From a bacterium (GTDB lineage: Bacteria > Acidobacteriota > Terriglobia > Terriglobales > Acidobacteriaceae), in NCBI GenBank assembly GCA_026225095.1, contig JAMFSC010000163.1, forward strand, positions 1 through 57,238: a stretch of 57,238 nt of DNA. Reading direction: 5' to 3'. Made by a program: the position numbers and the translations under genes. The notes under the pieces are model-generated. The model ran no database searches. It had not been told where the DNA came from and worked only from the letters and a program-made list of their open reading frames with translations. The stretch's first letter is position 1; each line of letters begins with the position of its first letter. This document shows, piece after piece, positions 15,646 through 24,677 of the stretch.

Positions 15646-17216
15646 ACGTTCCCGGACCAGGCAGCCGCATCATCGTCGTAGGCAGCGGGATCGCCGGTCT
15701 CATCGCATCGCTCGAGCTCAGCCGCAAGCACTACGTGACACTCGTCACCAAGTCACGCCTTTCGGAATCGAACACCCGCTACGCCCAGGGCGGAATCGCC
15801 GCGGCCATGTTCCCTGACGACTCCGTCCAGGAGCACGTCGAAGACACCCTCCGCGCCGGCGCCGGCCTCAACTGCCGCGCCACCGTCGAGATCCTCTGCG
15901 CCGAAGGCCCCGCTCGCATCCGCGACCTCATCCGCCTCGGCGTCGGCTTCGACCAGCACAACGGCGAACTCGCCCGCGGCATGGAGGCCGCCCACTCCCA
16001 CGCCCGCGTCCTCCACGCGGGAGGCGACGCCACCGGCTTCGCCATCGAATCCGCCCTCATCCGCGCCGTCCGCCAGGCCAACATCGAAGTCCTCGAACAC
16101 ACCTTCGCCTGCGATCTCATCTTGAATCAAGGCGAAGTGGCCGGCCTCGAAGTCCTCGACGAGCAGAACACCCTCCGCCAGATCCCCGCCGACACCGTCC
16201 TCCTCGCCAGCGGAGGCGCCGGCCAGCTCTTCCTCCACACCACCAACCCCGCCGTCGCCACCGGAGACGGCGTAGCCCTCGCCCTCCGCGCCGGAGCCCA
16301 GGTGGCGGACGTCGAGTTCTACCAGTTCCACCCCACCGCCCTCGCCATCGAGGGCAACTTCCTCATCTCGGAGGCCGTCCGCGGAGACGGAGCCGTCCTC
16401 CGCGACCTAGACGGCCACCGCTTCATGCAGGACGTCCACCCCGGAGCCGAGCTCGCCCCCCGCGACGTCGTCTCCCGAGGCATCGCCGCCCAGATGCTCA
16501 AGCAGCAGGGCAAACCCGTCCTCCTCGACGCCACCGCACTCGGCGAAGACTTCCTCCGAGAACGCTTCCCCACCATCGACGCCGCCTGCCGCGCCCACGG
16601 CCTCAACTGGTCCCGCACCCCCATCCCGGTCACGCCCGCGGCCCACTATTGGATGGGAGGAATTCGCACCGACGCCTTCGGCCGCACCTCCCTGCCCGGC
16701 CTCTACGCTGTCGGCGAGACCGTCTGCACCGGCGTCCACGGAGCCAATCGCCTCGCCTCGAACTCGCTCCTCGAATCCCTCGTCTTCGCCTGGCGATCGG
16801 CCGCCCTGCTCAACGGTGAACCCGCCCCCGCGCCCATCCAACTGGATTCCTGCTGTTTTGACCCACACGTCTCCTCCGAAGAGGCCTTCCCCGCTCCCCT
16901 GGACCTGCAATCCCCCAGCGCCGTCCCATTCGACAGGACCCAGCTCCAAACTCTGATGTGGACCTACGCCGGCATCGTCCGGGACGCCGAGGGCCTGGCC
17001 CAGGCCGCAAACCAGCTCCGCAACTGGCGCGCCGAGGGCACTACCGTTCAGGCTCGGGAAGACGCGAACCTCCTCGCCCTGGCCCGCGTCCTCGTGGCCG
17101 CCGCCACCGCCCGCGAAGAGTCCCGTGGAGCTCACTTCCGCTCCGACTTTCCCCGAACCGAAGCCTCCCTGGCCCACCCTCTGGCGTTCGGCCATCGCGT
17201 CCCGGTTCTATGTTGA
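15642..17216 (+). CDS. nadB: L-aspartate oxidase
   Basis: FAD enzyme of 524 aa that oxidises aspartate to iminoaspartate for NadA. The dinucleotide-binding motif GSGIAGLIASLELS is near residues 13-26. ESNTRYAQGGIAA, GIRTDAFGRTSLPGLYAVGE and HGANRLASNSLLES are family signatures. The C-terminal helical domain is present and ends in HPLAFGHRVPVLC. The start at 15642 overlaps the nadA stop (ATGA); longer upstream readings lie inside nadA. It overlaps nadC by 7 bp. Confidence 0.95.
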   Translation: MNVPGPGSRIIVVGSGIAGLIASLELSRKHYVTLVTKSRLSESNTRYAQGGIAAAMFPDDSVQEHVEDTLRAGAGLNCRATVEILCAEGPARIRDLIRLGVGFDQHNGELARGMEAAHSHARVLHAGGDATGFAIESALIRAVRQANIEVLEHTFACDLILNQGEVAGLEVLDEQNTLRQIPADTVLLASGGAGQLFLHTTNPAVATGDGVALALRAGAQVADVEFYQFHPTALAIEGNFLISEAVRGDGAVLRDLDGHRFMQDVHPGAELAPRDVVSRGIAAQMLKQQGKPVLLDATALGEDFLRERFPTIDAACRAHGLNWSRTPIPVTPAAHYWMGGIRTDAFGRTSLPGLYAVGETVCTGVHGANRLASNSLLESLVFAWRSAALLNGEPAPAPIQLDSCCFDPHVSSEEAFPAPLDLQSPSAVPFDRTQLQTLMWTYAGIVRDAEGLAQAANQLRNWRAEGTTVQAREDANLLALARVLVAAATAREESRGAHFRSDFPRTEASLAHPLAFGHRVPVLC

Positions 17217-18073
17217 CCCCCTTACCCCAATCCACCATCGACCCCATCGTCCGCATGGCCCTCGCCGAGGACGCACCCTGGGGCGACATCACCTCCCAGA
17301 CCCTCGTCCCACCCGACGCCCAGGCCGTTGCTCACCTCGTCCCCCGCGAACCCGGCGTCCTCAGCGGATCCCGGCTCTTCGCCGCCGCCATGACCCTCAC
17401 CGATCCAACCCTGGTCGTGACCCTCCACATCGAGGACGGGACCACCTTCGAGACCGGCGCACTCCTCGCCACCATCCAGGGCTCGGCCCGGTCCATCCTT
17501 CAGGCCGAGCGCGTCGCCCTCAACTTCACGCAGCGCCTCTCCGGAATCGCCACACTCACCGCGCGCTTCGTCGCCCAGACCGCGGGAACCAGGGCCCGCA
17601 TCGTCGACACCCGCAAGACCACCCCCGGACTCCGCGCGCTCGAGCGTTACGCCGTACGCTGCGGCGGAGGCAACAACCACCGCTTCTCGCTCTCGGACGC
17701 GATTCTCGCCAAGGACAACCACCTCGCCGTCCTCGCCCGGCAGGGCCCCGCTGCCCTCACCCAGGCCCTCCTCGACGCCCGCACGCGCATCCCCCACACC
17801 ACTCATATCGAGGTCGAGGTCGACCGGCTCGACCAGATCGATGCATTACTCGCAGCAAAAGTCGACACCATCATGCTCGACAACTTCTCCCTCGAAGACA
17901 TGCGAACCGGCGTAGCCCACATCGCCGGACGAGCCCTCGTCGAGGCCAGCGGCAACGTCACGCTCGAGCGCGTCGCCGCCATCGCGGCCACCGGGGTAGA
18001 CCTCATCAGCTCCGGTGCCCTGACTCACAGCGTCCGCTCGCTCGACCTGGGCCTCGACTTCCAGACCACCTGA
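17210..18073 (+). CDS. nadC: Nicotinate-nucleotide pyrophosphorylase (quinolinate phosphoribosyltransferase)
   Basis: Final enzyme of the nadABC operon (287 aa), making nicotinate mononucleotide from quinolinate and PRPP. Conserved segments are AERVALNFTQRLSGIAT, VDTRKTTPGLRALERYAV, RCGGGNNHRFSLSDAILAKD and the phosphate-binding end SSGALTHSVRSLDLGL. The start is within the last codons of nadB. A second, divergent nadC homologue occurs at 44301-45194 in this window. Confidence 0.95.
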   Translation: MLTPLPQSTIDPIVRMALAEDAPWGDITSQTLVPPDAQAVAHLVPREPGVLSGSRLFAAAMTLTDPTLVVTLHIEDGTTFETGALLATIQGSARSILQAERVALNFTQRLSGIATLTARFVAQTAGTRARIVDTRKTTPGLRALERYAVRCGGGNNHRFSLSDAILAKDNHLAVLARQGPAALTQALLDARTRIPHTTHIEVEVDRLDQIDALLAAKVDTIMLDNFSLEDMRTGVAHIAGRALVEASGNVTLERVAAIAATGVDLISSGALTHSVRSLDLGLDFQTT

Positions 18074-18122
18074 GCCAGACACTCCCCCCGAAGCCTCTCC
18101 GGCGCGTAACCTGAAAGGGACG

Positions 18123-18983
18123 ATGAGCCATCAGAACGATCCCCGGAACGCGTTTTTCCACAAGATTCCTGTGGCCGTGCTCCGCCTGACCATCTTGGCA
18201 GTCGGAGCGCTGACTGGTCAGGCCTGCGCGCAAGATCTCAACCTGAGTGCCACCCGGCCCACCATCGCCAACAGCGCCGCGATCCAGAGCGCCGGTGTCC
18301 TGCAGGTGGAGACGGGCTACGACGCCTACCCGCAGCAGATTCCTGGCGCGCAGCATACGGTCGCGACCTCCTTCTACTACACCCCACTCCCGCGCCTGCG
18401 TCTGGACTTCGCATGGTCGCCCTTCAGCCTGGAGCAGCAGCAGGATCAGACCGCCCGGGGCATCGGAACCATCCAGATCGGGGGGAAGGTCGAGTTCAAG
18501 AAAGAGGACTACCACCGCGCGGCACCCGGCGTCGCCCTGCAGTACGAGGCTGAACTACCCACCGCGTCCGACAGTGGAATCCAGAACTACGGCCAGCAGG
18601 TGATCCTGCTCGTCAATCACCACTACGGCAGGGACGGCATCCTGGATGTCATCGTGAACGGCTCACTCGTCCAGGCAAACTGCCAAAGCGAATCCGGATG
18701 CAGCTACGGCGGTCAGCAGTCGTTTGCCCTCAGCTATCACCTGCAGAAAGAGACGCGCCTTTATGCGGAGGTCTTCGGACAGAACAACTCATCCTCTAAC
18801 ACCCCGCCCGGAACCTACGTCTTCGGGGGGTTCTATCGCCAGTTCAGCGACTCCTTCGGGATCGACGGTGGGCTTCGTTTCGGCGTCAGCGATCACTCGG
18901 CATCGATCGGCACAACCATCGGCGTCGTCTTCGGCAAACGCCTCCGTGGCGGCAGGCAACCGGAGAACCTGCCCCATCCATGA
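18123..18983 (+). CDS. Predicted outer-membrane beta-barrel protein with signal peptide
   Basis: 286 aa. A hydrophobic N-terminal segment (residues 20-35) ends in GQACAQD, a likely signal-peptidase site. The mature part alternates polar and aromatic or hydrophobic residues (SFYYTPLPRLRLDFAW, IGGKVEFKKEDY, TYVFGGFYRQFS), typical of beta-barrels. It resembles the transporter-like family linked to phenol meta-cleavage genes, but identification is loose. It begins 49 bp after nadC on the same strand and could share its transcript. Function unknown. Confidence 0.65.
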   Translation: MSHQNDPRNAFFHKIPVAVLRLTILAVGALTGQACAQDLNLSATRPTIANSAAIQSAGVLQVETGYDAYPQQIPGAQHTVATSFYYTPLPRLRLDFAWSPFSLEQQQDQTARGIGTIQIGGKVEFKKEDYHRAAPGVALQYEAELPTASDSGIQNYGQQVILLVNHHYGRDGILDVIVNGSLVQANCQSESGCSYGGQQSFALSYHLQKETRLYAEVFGQNNSSSNTPPGTYVFGGFYRQFSDSFGIDGGLRFGVSDHSASIGTTIGVVFGKRLRGGRQPENLPHP

Positions 18984-19181
18984 CGCGTCAGCAGCGGTCC
19001 AGGCTCTTGGAAGAGCAGACATGCCGAGGTGTTATAAGGAGATGGGCGCCGATCGCTGATCTCGGCCGATTCCAACGAGAGTTATGAGTCACGTGCAGGC
19101 GATGCGATGACGTTCGCCCCTTGAGATAACGAGCCGGACCACCGGCCCCAGCCCAATCCACTAAAATTGAGGAAAGATTCG
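18984..19181. other. Intergenic region, 198 bp
   Basis: No gene seen. A short GCCGG/CCGGC hairpin (19133-19146) precedes the sugar dehydrogenase. I could not support a specific promoter. Confidence 0.4.
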
Positions 19182-20408
19182 ATGAATCGGTTCGTAATCG
19201 CGGGACTTTGTCTCGCTCTGGCAGCGACCCATGCGCCTGCGCAGATCAACGCAGGCGATCAGAAGCCCGAGGCCACCGTGCCGTTCAACATGGTCCAGGT
19301 AGCGACCCTCAATCTGCCCTGGCGGATCGCCTTCCTGCCCGACGCCCGAATGCTCATCACGGAGAAGGTCGGTGGCATGGTGTTGGTAACGCCGCAGGGC
19401 GCGAAGACTCCGGTCGCAAACGTTCCAGCCTCTTATTACCGGGGCCAGGGCGGCATGCTTGGAGTGTTCCTCTCACCGCACTACGCCAAGGATCACAATG
19501 TTTACCTCACCTACTCGGAGCCGGGTGATGGCGGCTCGAGCCTCGCGCTGGCGCGGGCTCAACTGAAGCTCGGGCCCGATTCCGCGAGCCTCGAAGGACT
19601 CAAGGTGATCTGGCGTGATGGCGAAAGGGGCGACGGCGGACAGTTCGGCGCACAGATCGCCTTCTCCCCGGATGGGCGTTACCTCTATCTGACCGTCGGC
19701 GACCGGCAGCGCATGACGCCGGCACAGGATCCGAACCAGCCGCTCGGTAAGATCCTGCGCCTCACCCTCGATGGTAAGCCTGCCCCAGGCAATCCCATGG
19801 CCGGCAAGACCGGCACCCCCACTGTGCCCGTCATCGACCCACCCGCCAATACCGAAGCCGCGAAGACCGCCCCGGTGCTCAGGACCTACTCCTTCCCCGG
19901 CCCCAACCTGACCCCCGCCGAGACCTGGAGCGTTGGCCACCGCACACCCTACGGACTCGCCTTCGCGCCGGACGGCCGTCTGTGGGAGGTTGAGCACGGT
20001 CCCAGGGGTGGCGATGAGCTGAACCTGATCGAGCCCGGAAAGAACTACGGCTGGCCTCTCGTCTCCTACGCAGTCAACTACGATGGTGTACCGATCCCAA
20101 GCCCCGACACCCGGACGGACCTCGTCAAGCCCGTCATCTACTGGACTCCCATCATCGCGCCAGGCAATCTCATCTTCTACAACGGCACAATGTTCCCCCA
20201 GTGGAAGGGCTCCGCTCTCCTGAGCGGCCTCGCGAGCAAGGCGCTCTTCCGCGTCACCTTCGACGGTCACGGAGGCGCCACGCCTGCCGAACGCTGGGAC
20301 GTAGGTCACCGGATCCGCGACGTGGAGGTCGGCCCCGACGGCGCACTGTGGATGCTCGAGGATTCAAGGACTGGCGGTCTGTTCCGCGTGACGCCGAAGG
20401 AAAAGTAG
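19182..20408 (+). CDS. PQQ-dependent sugar dehydrogenase (Asd/YliI-like)
   Basis: Periplasmic aldose dehydrogenase of 408 aa. A signal peptide (MNRFVIAGLCLALAATHAPAQ) is followed by a six-bladed beta-propeller. Motifs of the glucose/sorbosone dehydrogenase family are visible: LNLPWRIAFLPDARMLITEK, GQGGMLGVFLSPHY, GHRTPYGLAFAPDGRLWEVE and HGPRGGDELNLIEPGKNYGWP. It would oxidise sugars with pyrroloquinoline quinone and pass electrons to the respiratory chain. GAGGAAAG 6-7 nt before the ATG supports the start at 19182. No PQQ biosynthesis genes are in the window. Confidence 0.9.
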   Translation: MNRFVIAGLCLALAATHAPAQINAGDQKPEATVPFNMVQVATLNLPWRIAFLPDARMLITEKVGGMVLVTPQGAKTPVANVPASYYRGQGGMLGVFLSPHYAKDHNVYLTYSEPGDGGSSLALARAQLKLGPDSASLEGLKVIWRDGERGDGGQFGAQIAFSPDGRYLYLTVGDRQRMTPAQDPNQPLGKILRLTLDGKPAPGNPMAGKTGTPTVPVIDPPANTEAAKTAPVLRTYSFPGPNLTPAETWSVGHRTPYGLAFAPDGRLWEVEHGPRGGDELNLIEPGKNYGWPLVSYAVNYDGVPIPSPDTRTDLVKPVIYWTPIIAPGNLIFYNGTMFPQWKGSALLSGLASKALFRVTFDGHGGATPAERWDVGHRIRDVEVGPDGALWMLEDSRTGGLFRVTPKEK

Positions 20409-20489
20409 GCGAAGACCAACCTCTCCCGCTCCTTGGCTTCCTCAACTTCCGATGTGTTTGTCGGTCCGGAGCAGGGGAGCGGGAACCAC

Positions 20490-21323
20490 TCACCCAAAGC
20501 GGCCGGTCAGGTAATCTTCCGTCTGCTTCTTGCCCGGGTTCATGAACATCTTCCGTGCACCCTCGAACTCGATCAGCTTGCCCGACAGGAAGAAGCCAAC
20601 GTAATCCGCAACACGCGCGGCCTGCAGCATATTGTGCGTGACGATCACGATGGTGCATAGACCTTTGAGCTCGAAGACCAGGTCCTCGATCTTCGCCGTA
20701 GCCAGCGGATCGAGCGCCGAACACGGCTCATCGAGTAGCAGAACCTCGGGTTCCACCGCGAGCGAACGCGCGATGCACAGCCTCTGCTGCTGTCCTCCCG
20801 AGAGCGAAAGCGCCGAGACGTGCAGCTTGTCCTTTACTTCCTCCCAAAGGGCTGCGCGGCGCAGGCTCTGCTCCACCCGCTCCTTCATCTGGCTCGCGGG
20901 CAACATGCCATTCACGCGCACACCGTAGGCGACATTATCGAAGATGCTCTTGGGAAATGGGTTTGGCCGCTGGAACACCATCCCCACCCGACGCCGAAGG
21001 ACTGTAGGATGGAACGAGAACAGGTCCTGATCCCCAAGCGACACCTCACCCGTGACGCGTGTGTGGGGCACAGTCTCACTCATCCGATTCAGAATTCGCA
21101 AGAACGTCGACTTCCCGCAACCTGAAGGTCCGATGAGCGCGGTAACCTTTTCGGCTGGGACCTCCAGATCAAGATTGTGAAGCGCCTGGAAATCCCCATA
21201 AAAGAAGTTGAGATCCTTCACCGTGAACTGCGGGAAGGTCGCTGGCTCCTTAGCCCGCTGCTCGTCTCCGAACCGCTCTTCCCGAACCTTGGTGAAATCC
21301 CCTAACTTGAACGCTGTCGACAT
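20490..21323 (-). CDS. pstB: Phosphate ABC transporter ATP-binding protein
   Basis: ATPase of the high-affinity phosphate importer (277 aa). Walker [10 protein letters not shown], the PstB-specific [20 protein letters not shown], signature LSGGQQQR and Walker [13 protein letters not shown] are all present. It is the last gene of pstSCAB, 15 bp after pstA. PhoU, which usually follows and links Pst to PhoR signalling, is absent: the next gene is the convergent sugar dehydrogenase. Confidence 0.96.
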   Translation of the reverse strand: MSTAFKLGDFTKVREERFGDEQRAKEPATFPQFTVKDLNFFYGDFQALHNLDLEVPAEKVTALIGPSGCGKSTFLRILNRMSETVPHTRVTGEVSLGDQDLFSFHPTVLRRRVGMVFQRPNPFPKSIFDNVAYGVRVNGMLPASQMKERVEQSLRRAALWEEVKDKLHVSALSLSGGQQQRLCIARSLAVEPEVLLLDEPCSALDPLATAKIEDLVFELKGLCTIVIVTHNMLQAARVADYVGFFLSGKLIEFEGARKMFMNPGKKQTEDYLTGRFG

Positions 21324-21338
21324 AGAACCTCGAACTCT

Positions 21339-22196
21339 CTAGCGTGGAAGACTCGTTCGTCTGGACAGAATCAGTCGAGCCACGATGTTGATGAGCAGAA
21401 CCGCCGTCAGCAGCACGAAGCCTCCGGCCCACGCCTGACGGTGCCAATCCTCATAAGGCGAGATGGCGTAGTTGAAGATCACCACCGGAAGCGACGCGCT
21501 TGGCTGGTCGAAGCCCGGACTCCAATACTGGTTGCTGAACGCCGTGAACAGTAACGGCGCGGTCTCGCCCGCAACGCGCGCCAGGTTCAGCATGATCCCG
21601 GTAATGATCCCAGGAAGCGCTGCCGGGATGATCACAGTCAAGATCGTCTGAGTCTTGCTCGCCCCCAGGCTCATCGCTCCCTCGCGCAGAGCCTGCGGAA
21701 CCCCGCGCAGGAACTCTTCCGTGCTGCGCAGCGCGATCGGGATCATCATGATGCCAAGTGCAATGCCACCCGCGAGCGTCGAGAAATGATGCATCGGAAC
21801 CACCACCAGCGTGTAGACGAAGATGCCCATCACGATCGATGGCACGCCATTGAGGAGGTCAGTCGTATACCGGACGATGGAGGCGAACGCGCTGCCCGAG
21901 AACTCCGCCAGGTGAACTCCGCCAAGAAGTCCCACCGGCACACCGAGCGCGGCAGCGATCAGCAGCATCTTCCCACTGCCGACGATGGCATTCGCCAGTC
22001 CGCCGCCAATCTCTCCAACCGGAGCCGGGAGCTTCGTGAAGAAGGCCCAGTTCAGCGACTTCGCCCCGTTGACCACAAGGTAACCGAGGATGAAGAGCAG
22101 GACAGCAACCACCAGGAAGGCACAGATGCCGGTGATGCTAAGCATCACGGCGTTTGCGATCTTCTTGCTTGTTGGGGGATACGCTGCGGTCGTCAT
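21339..22196 (-). CDS. pstA: Phosphate ABC transporter permease PstA
   Basis: Inner-membrane permease (285 aa, about six membrane segments). The coupling loop reads TEEFLRGVPQALREGAMSLGASKTQTI and the end has IPAALPGIITGIMLNLARVAGETAPLL, both characteristic of PstA. It pairs with PstC to form the channel. Its start overlaps the pstC stop by 4 bp. Confidence 0.95.
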   Translation of the reverse strand: MTTAAYPPTSKKIANAVMLSITGICAFLVVAVLLFILGYLVVNGAKSLNWAFFTKLPAPVGEIGGGLANAIVGSGKMLLIAAALGVPVGLLGGVHLAEFSGSAFASIVRYTTDLLNGVPSIVMGIFVYTLVVVPMHHFSTLAGGIALGIMMIPIALRSTEEFLRGVPQALREGAMSLGASKTQTILTVIIPAALPGIITGIMLNLARVAGETAPLLFTAFSNQYWSPGFDQPSASLPVVIFNYAISPYEDWHRQAWAGGFVLLTAVLLINIVARLILSRRTSLPR

Positions 22197-23179
22197 TCGC
22201 GAATCTCCCGAATTCCGGCGGTCAACATGAGCAGCCGCGCGCTTGCGTTGACGATCATGGTCACCACAAAGAGGACGAGCGCCATCTCAATCAGCGCGTG
22301 GAGGTAGAGATCTTCCGACGCTTCGGCGAACTCGTTGGCGATGACGGCCGCAATGGTGTATCCCGGCGACAGAAGCGAGGCGTGTATCTCCGGCACATTG
22401 CCTATGACCATGGTGACTGCCATCGTCTCACCCAGCGCACGCGCGAGGGCAAGAAAGATGGATCCGATGATTCCACGGCGGGCGTAGGGTACGACGGAGC
22501 GCCAGGTGACATCCCACTTCGTGGCTCCAAGCGCCATCATCGCCTCGCGCTGGGCAGTGGGAACCGCCATCAGAACCTCTCGCGAGATCGACACGATGAA
22601 CGGTACGATCATGATCGAGAGAACAAGCCCGGCAGTCAGATAGCTCACACCAAAGAACGATCCGCCGAAGATCGGCAGGAAGCTGAGGTGTGCGGCAATC
22701 GGCGGGATCACCACGTTCAGCATGGGAACGAGTACGAAGATTCCAATGAGACCGAAGATTACACTTGGCACGGCGGCGAGAAGCTCCACCAGGAACGTCA
22801 ACGCGTTCGAGATACCACGCGGAGCCAACTCCGACAGGAAGATTGCAGCTCCGATTCCGACGGGCACCGCGATAAGCAGGCTGATGAACGAAGTGAGCAG
22901 GGTGCCGTAGACGAAGGGCAGCGCGCCGAAGTTTCCGGATAAGGGATCCCAGGTAGACGAGGTGAGGAAATGGAAGCCAAACTTCTGACGGGCCAATACT
23001 GAATTCGACCAGAGATGCTGCGCAAGAAGTACGGTGATCAGCACGATCGTGAGCGCAGAGATAAGAGTGACGAGGTAGGCTGCCTCATCCCCCTTACGAA
23101 GACGCTCCGCGAAGCTCATGGCAGTATCTGGGCTTCGCGGAGTTTTCTTCGTGGCGGGATTGATTGTCGATGTTCCCAT
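22193..23179 (-). CDS. pstC: Phosphate ABC transporter permease PstC
   Basis: Inner-membrane permease (328 aa). After a polar N-terminus of about 30 aa, six membrane segments follow. The coupling loop SREVLMAVPTAQREAMMALG and the segment ARALGETMAVTMVIGNVP are typical of PstC. It lies 39 bp after pstS and overlaps pstA. Confidence 0.95.
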   Translation of the reverse strand: MGTSTINPATKKTPRSPDTAMSFAERLRKGDEAAYLVTLISALTIVLITVLLAQHLWSNSVLARQKFGFHFLTSSTWDPLSGNFGALPFVYGTLLTSFISLLIAVPVGIGAAIFLSELAPRGISNALTFLVELLAAVPSVIFGLIGIFVLVPMLNVVIPPIAAHLSFLPIFGGSFFGVSYLTAGLVLSIMIVPFIVSISREVLMAVPTAQREAMMALGATKWDVTWRSVVPYARRGIIGSIFLALARALGETMAVTMVIGNVPEIHASLLSPGYTIAAVIANEFAEASEDLYLHALIEMALVLFVVTMIVNASARLLMLTAGIREIRE

Positions 23180-23218
23180 GATTTACAAAATACTCCGAAG
23201 TGCTGGAGGGTTTGATTC

Positions 23219-24247
23219 CTAGTACTGGAGCGTCTTGATGGCTGCTTCTTCTTTGGCAACCACTTCCCGAGGAAGCTTTGCGTAGGTTAGAGGCTCGCAG
23301 TCGTTCTGTCCGGTGGTGATTCCCCACTGGAGGAACTGCTTGAGCACGGCCGCCTTGGTCTTGTCCGGGACACTGCGTGGAACCAGCATCCAGGTAAAGC
23401 TGGCGATCGGGTAGGTCTGCGCGCCGGGGGCATCGGTGATCGAGACCCGGAAGTCGTCAGGCATATTCTTGGCCGCGCCCGCGGCTGCCGCGGAGACGCT
23501 GGAAAGACTTGCCTTGACGAAGTTGCCGGCGGAGTTGCGGACGTTGCCGTAGTTGATGTGATTCTCGACCGCGTAGACGAGTTCGACGTACCCAATCGAG
23601 TTCGCAGTCTGCTTCACAAGACCCGCGACGCCCTCGCTACCCTTGCCGCCGATTCCTACCGGCCAACTGATCGCACTGCCGACGCCGATCTTGCTCTTCC
23701 ACTCCGGGCTGACCTTGGACAGGTAATCGGCCCACATATAAGTGGTTCCGCTACCCTCTGAACGATGAACGACAAGGATGTTGCTGGCCGGAAGTTTGAC
23801 CTTTGGATTCGCGCTCTGAATATACGGATCGTTCCACTTGGTGATCTTGCCGAGGAAGATTCCGGCCAGCGCGTCCTGTGTAAAGTTCAGATCTCCTGAG
23901 ACGCCCGGGATGTTGTAGATCGGAACTGCGGCACCCAGTGCGGTTGGGAAGTGGAGGATATCCGTGTGGAGTTTGCTCTTCGCGTCCGCAAGCTGCGCGT
24001 CATTCATCGGACCGTCGGTCCCACCGAAGTCGACCGTGCCCGTGGAGACCTGGCGGATGCCTCCGCCGGAGCCGATGCCCTGGTAGTTGATCTGGACGTT
24101 GCCGTTGACCTGCTTGAAGTTAGCGGCCCACTTGGAATAGAGCGGGTAGGCGAAGGTGGATCCGGCACCGGTCAGCGTCACCTGCTGGCCTACAGCGACG
24201 AGCGAGACAGCCGAGAATGCGGCCGCGAGCAGAATCTTGCGAATCAT
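23219..24247 (-). CDS. pstS: Phosphate-binding protein PstS
   Basis: Periplasmic phosphate receptor of 342 aa with a signal peptide (MIRKILLAAAFSAVSLVAVGQQ). Phosphate-site segments are visible: LTGAGSTFAYPLYSKW, GIGSGGGIRQ, DFGGTDGPM and HRSEGSGTTY. The start at 24247 is preceded by GGGGA; the longer reading has no signal sequence. It is the first gene of the operon, and candidate Pho-box repeats lie about 80 bp upstream. Confidence 0.96.
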   Translation of the reverse strand: MIRKILLAAAFSAVSLVAVGQQVTLTGAGSTFAYPLYSKWAANFKQVNGNVQINYQGIGSGGGIRQVSTGTVDFGGTDGPMNDAQLADAKSKLHTDILHFPTALGAAVPIYNIPGVSGDLNFTQDALAGIFLGKITKWNDPYIQSANPKVKLPASNILVVHRSEGSGTTYMWADYLSKVSPEWKSKIGVGSAISWPVGIGGKGSEGVAGLVKQTANSIGYVELVYAVENHINYGNVRNSAGNFVKASLSSVSAAAAGAAKNMPDDFRVSITDAPGAQTYPIASFTWMLVPRSVPDKTKAAVLKQFLQWGITTGQNDCEPLTYAKLPREVVAKEEAAIKTLQY

Positions 24248-24327
24248 CGTTTTTTTCCCCGGATAATAGCTTCGCCATCGAGGCGCAAGCTGTTCTTTGT
24301 GATCTGATGCTTTGTCAGGGTAACCGG

Positions 24328-24350
24328 ATGACATGAATGCTGAGTGAATT
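24328..24350 (-). promoter_or_regulatory. Candidate Pho box upstream of pstS
   Basis: On the minus strand two direct repeats start ATTCA (24349-24345 and 24338-24334) with an 11-bp period, the architecture of PhoB/PhoP boxes. An overlapping TGTCA-N11-TGACA inverted repeat (24313-24333) is also present. The sequence is only loosely like the E. coli consensus, and phylum-specific sites are not known to me. Confidence 0.3.
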
Positions 24351-24473
24351 CGCGTCGTGGCTACAAACTGATGCCGCCCCCAGAAACAAGCACACCGGCT
24401 CCAAAGGAATCTGAGCGGGATGCCGGAGGCCGTGAGTGGACGGTTGCGTGGCGGGTTCCTCCATATTTGATTT

Positions 24474-24487
24474 GTCTCAGTTGAGAC
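24474..24487. promoter_or_regulatory. Inverted repeat GTCTCA-N2-TGAGAC in the pstS/porin divergent region
   Basis: Perfect 6-bp arms with a 2-bp spacer lie midway in the 430-bp region between pstS and the porin gene. It may be a regulator site for either gene. No gene is seen in this gap. Confidence 0.3.
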
Positions 24488-24573
24488 TAGGAAGCTAACT
24501 CCACTTGGAATGTCCCAAAAAAGCACGGCTCTACGGATGCTGTTTGCATCCCGTTCACAAAGGGATGTCAATC

Positions 24574-24585
24574 TTATACGTATAA
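24574..24585. promoter_or_regulatory. 12-bp perfect palindrome TTATACGTATAA upstream of the porin
   Basis: A perfect AT-rich palindrome about 93 bp upstream of the porin start, in otherwise GC-rich DNA. It could hold a -10 element on either strand or bind a dimeric regulator. Confidence 0.35.
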
Positions 24586-24677
24586 AGCGTCACATGGTTT
24601 GATCTGGACGACTTCCCGCAAAGCCGGGTTGCGTCTGGTATTCACCTCCAGGCTGGTGGCGACTTACGAGAGGACCT

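Noticed and set aside
16958-17209. Longer N-terminus for nadC
   Set aside because: It reads through nadB in another frame; the native start is at 17210.
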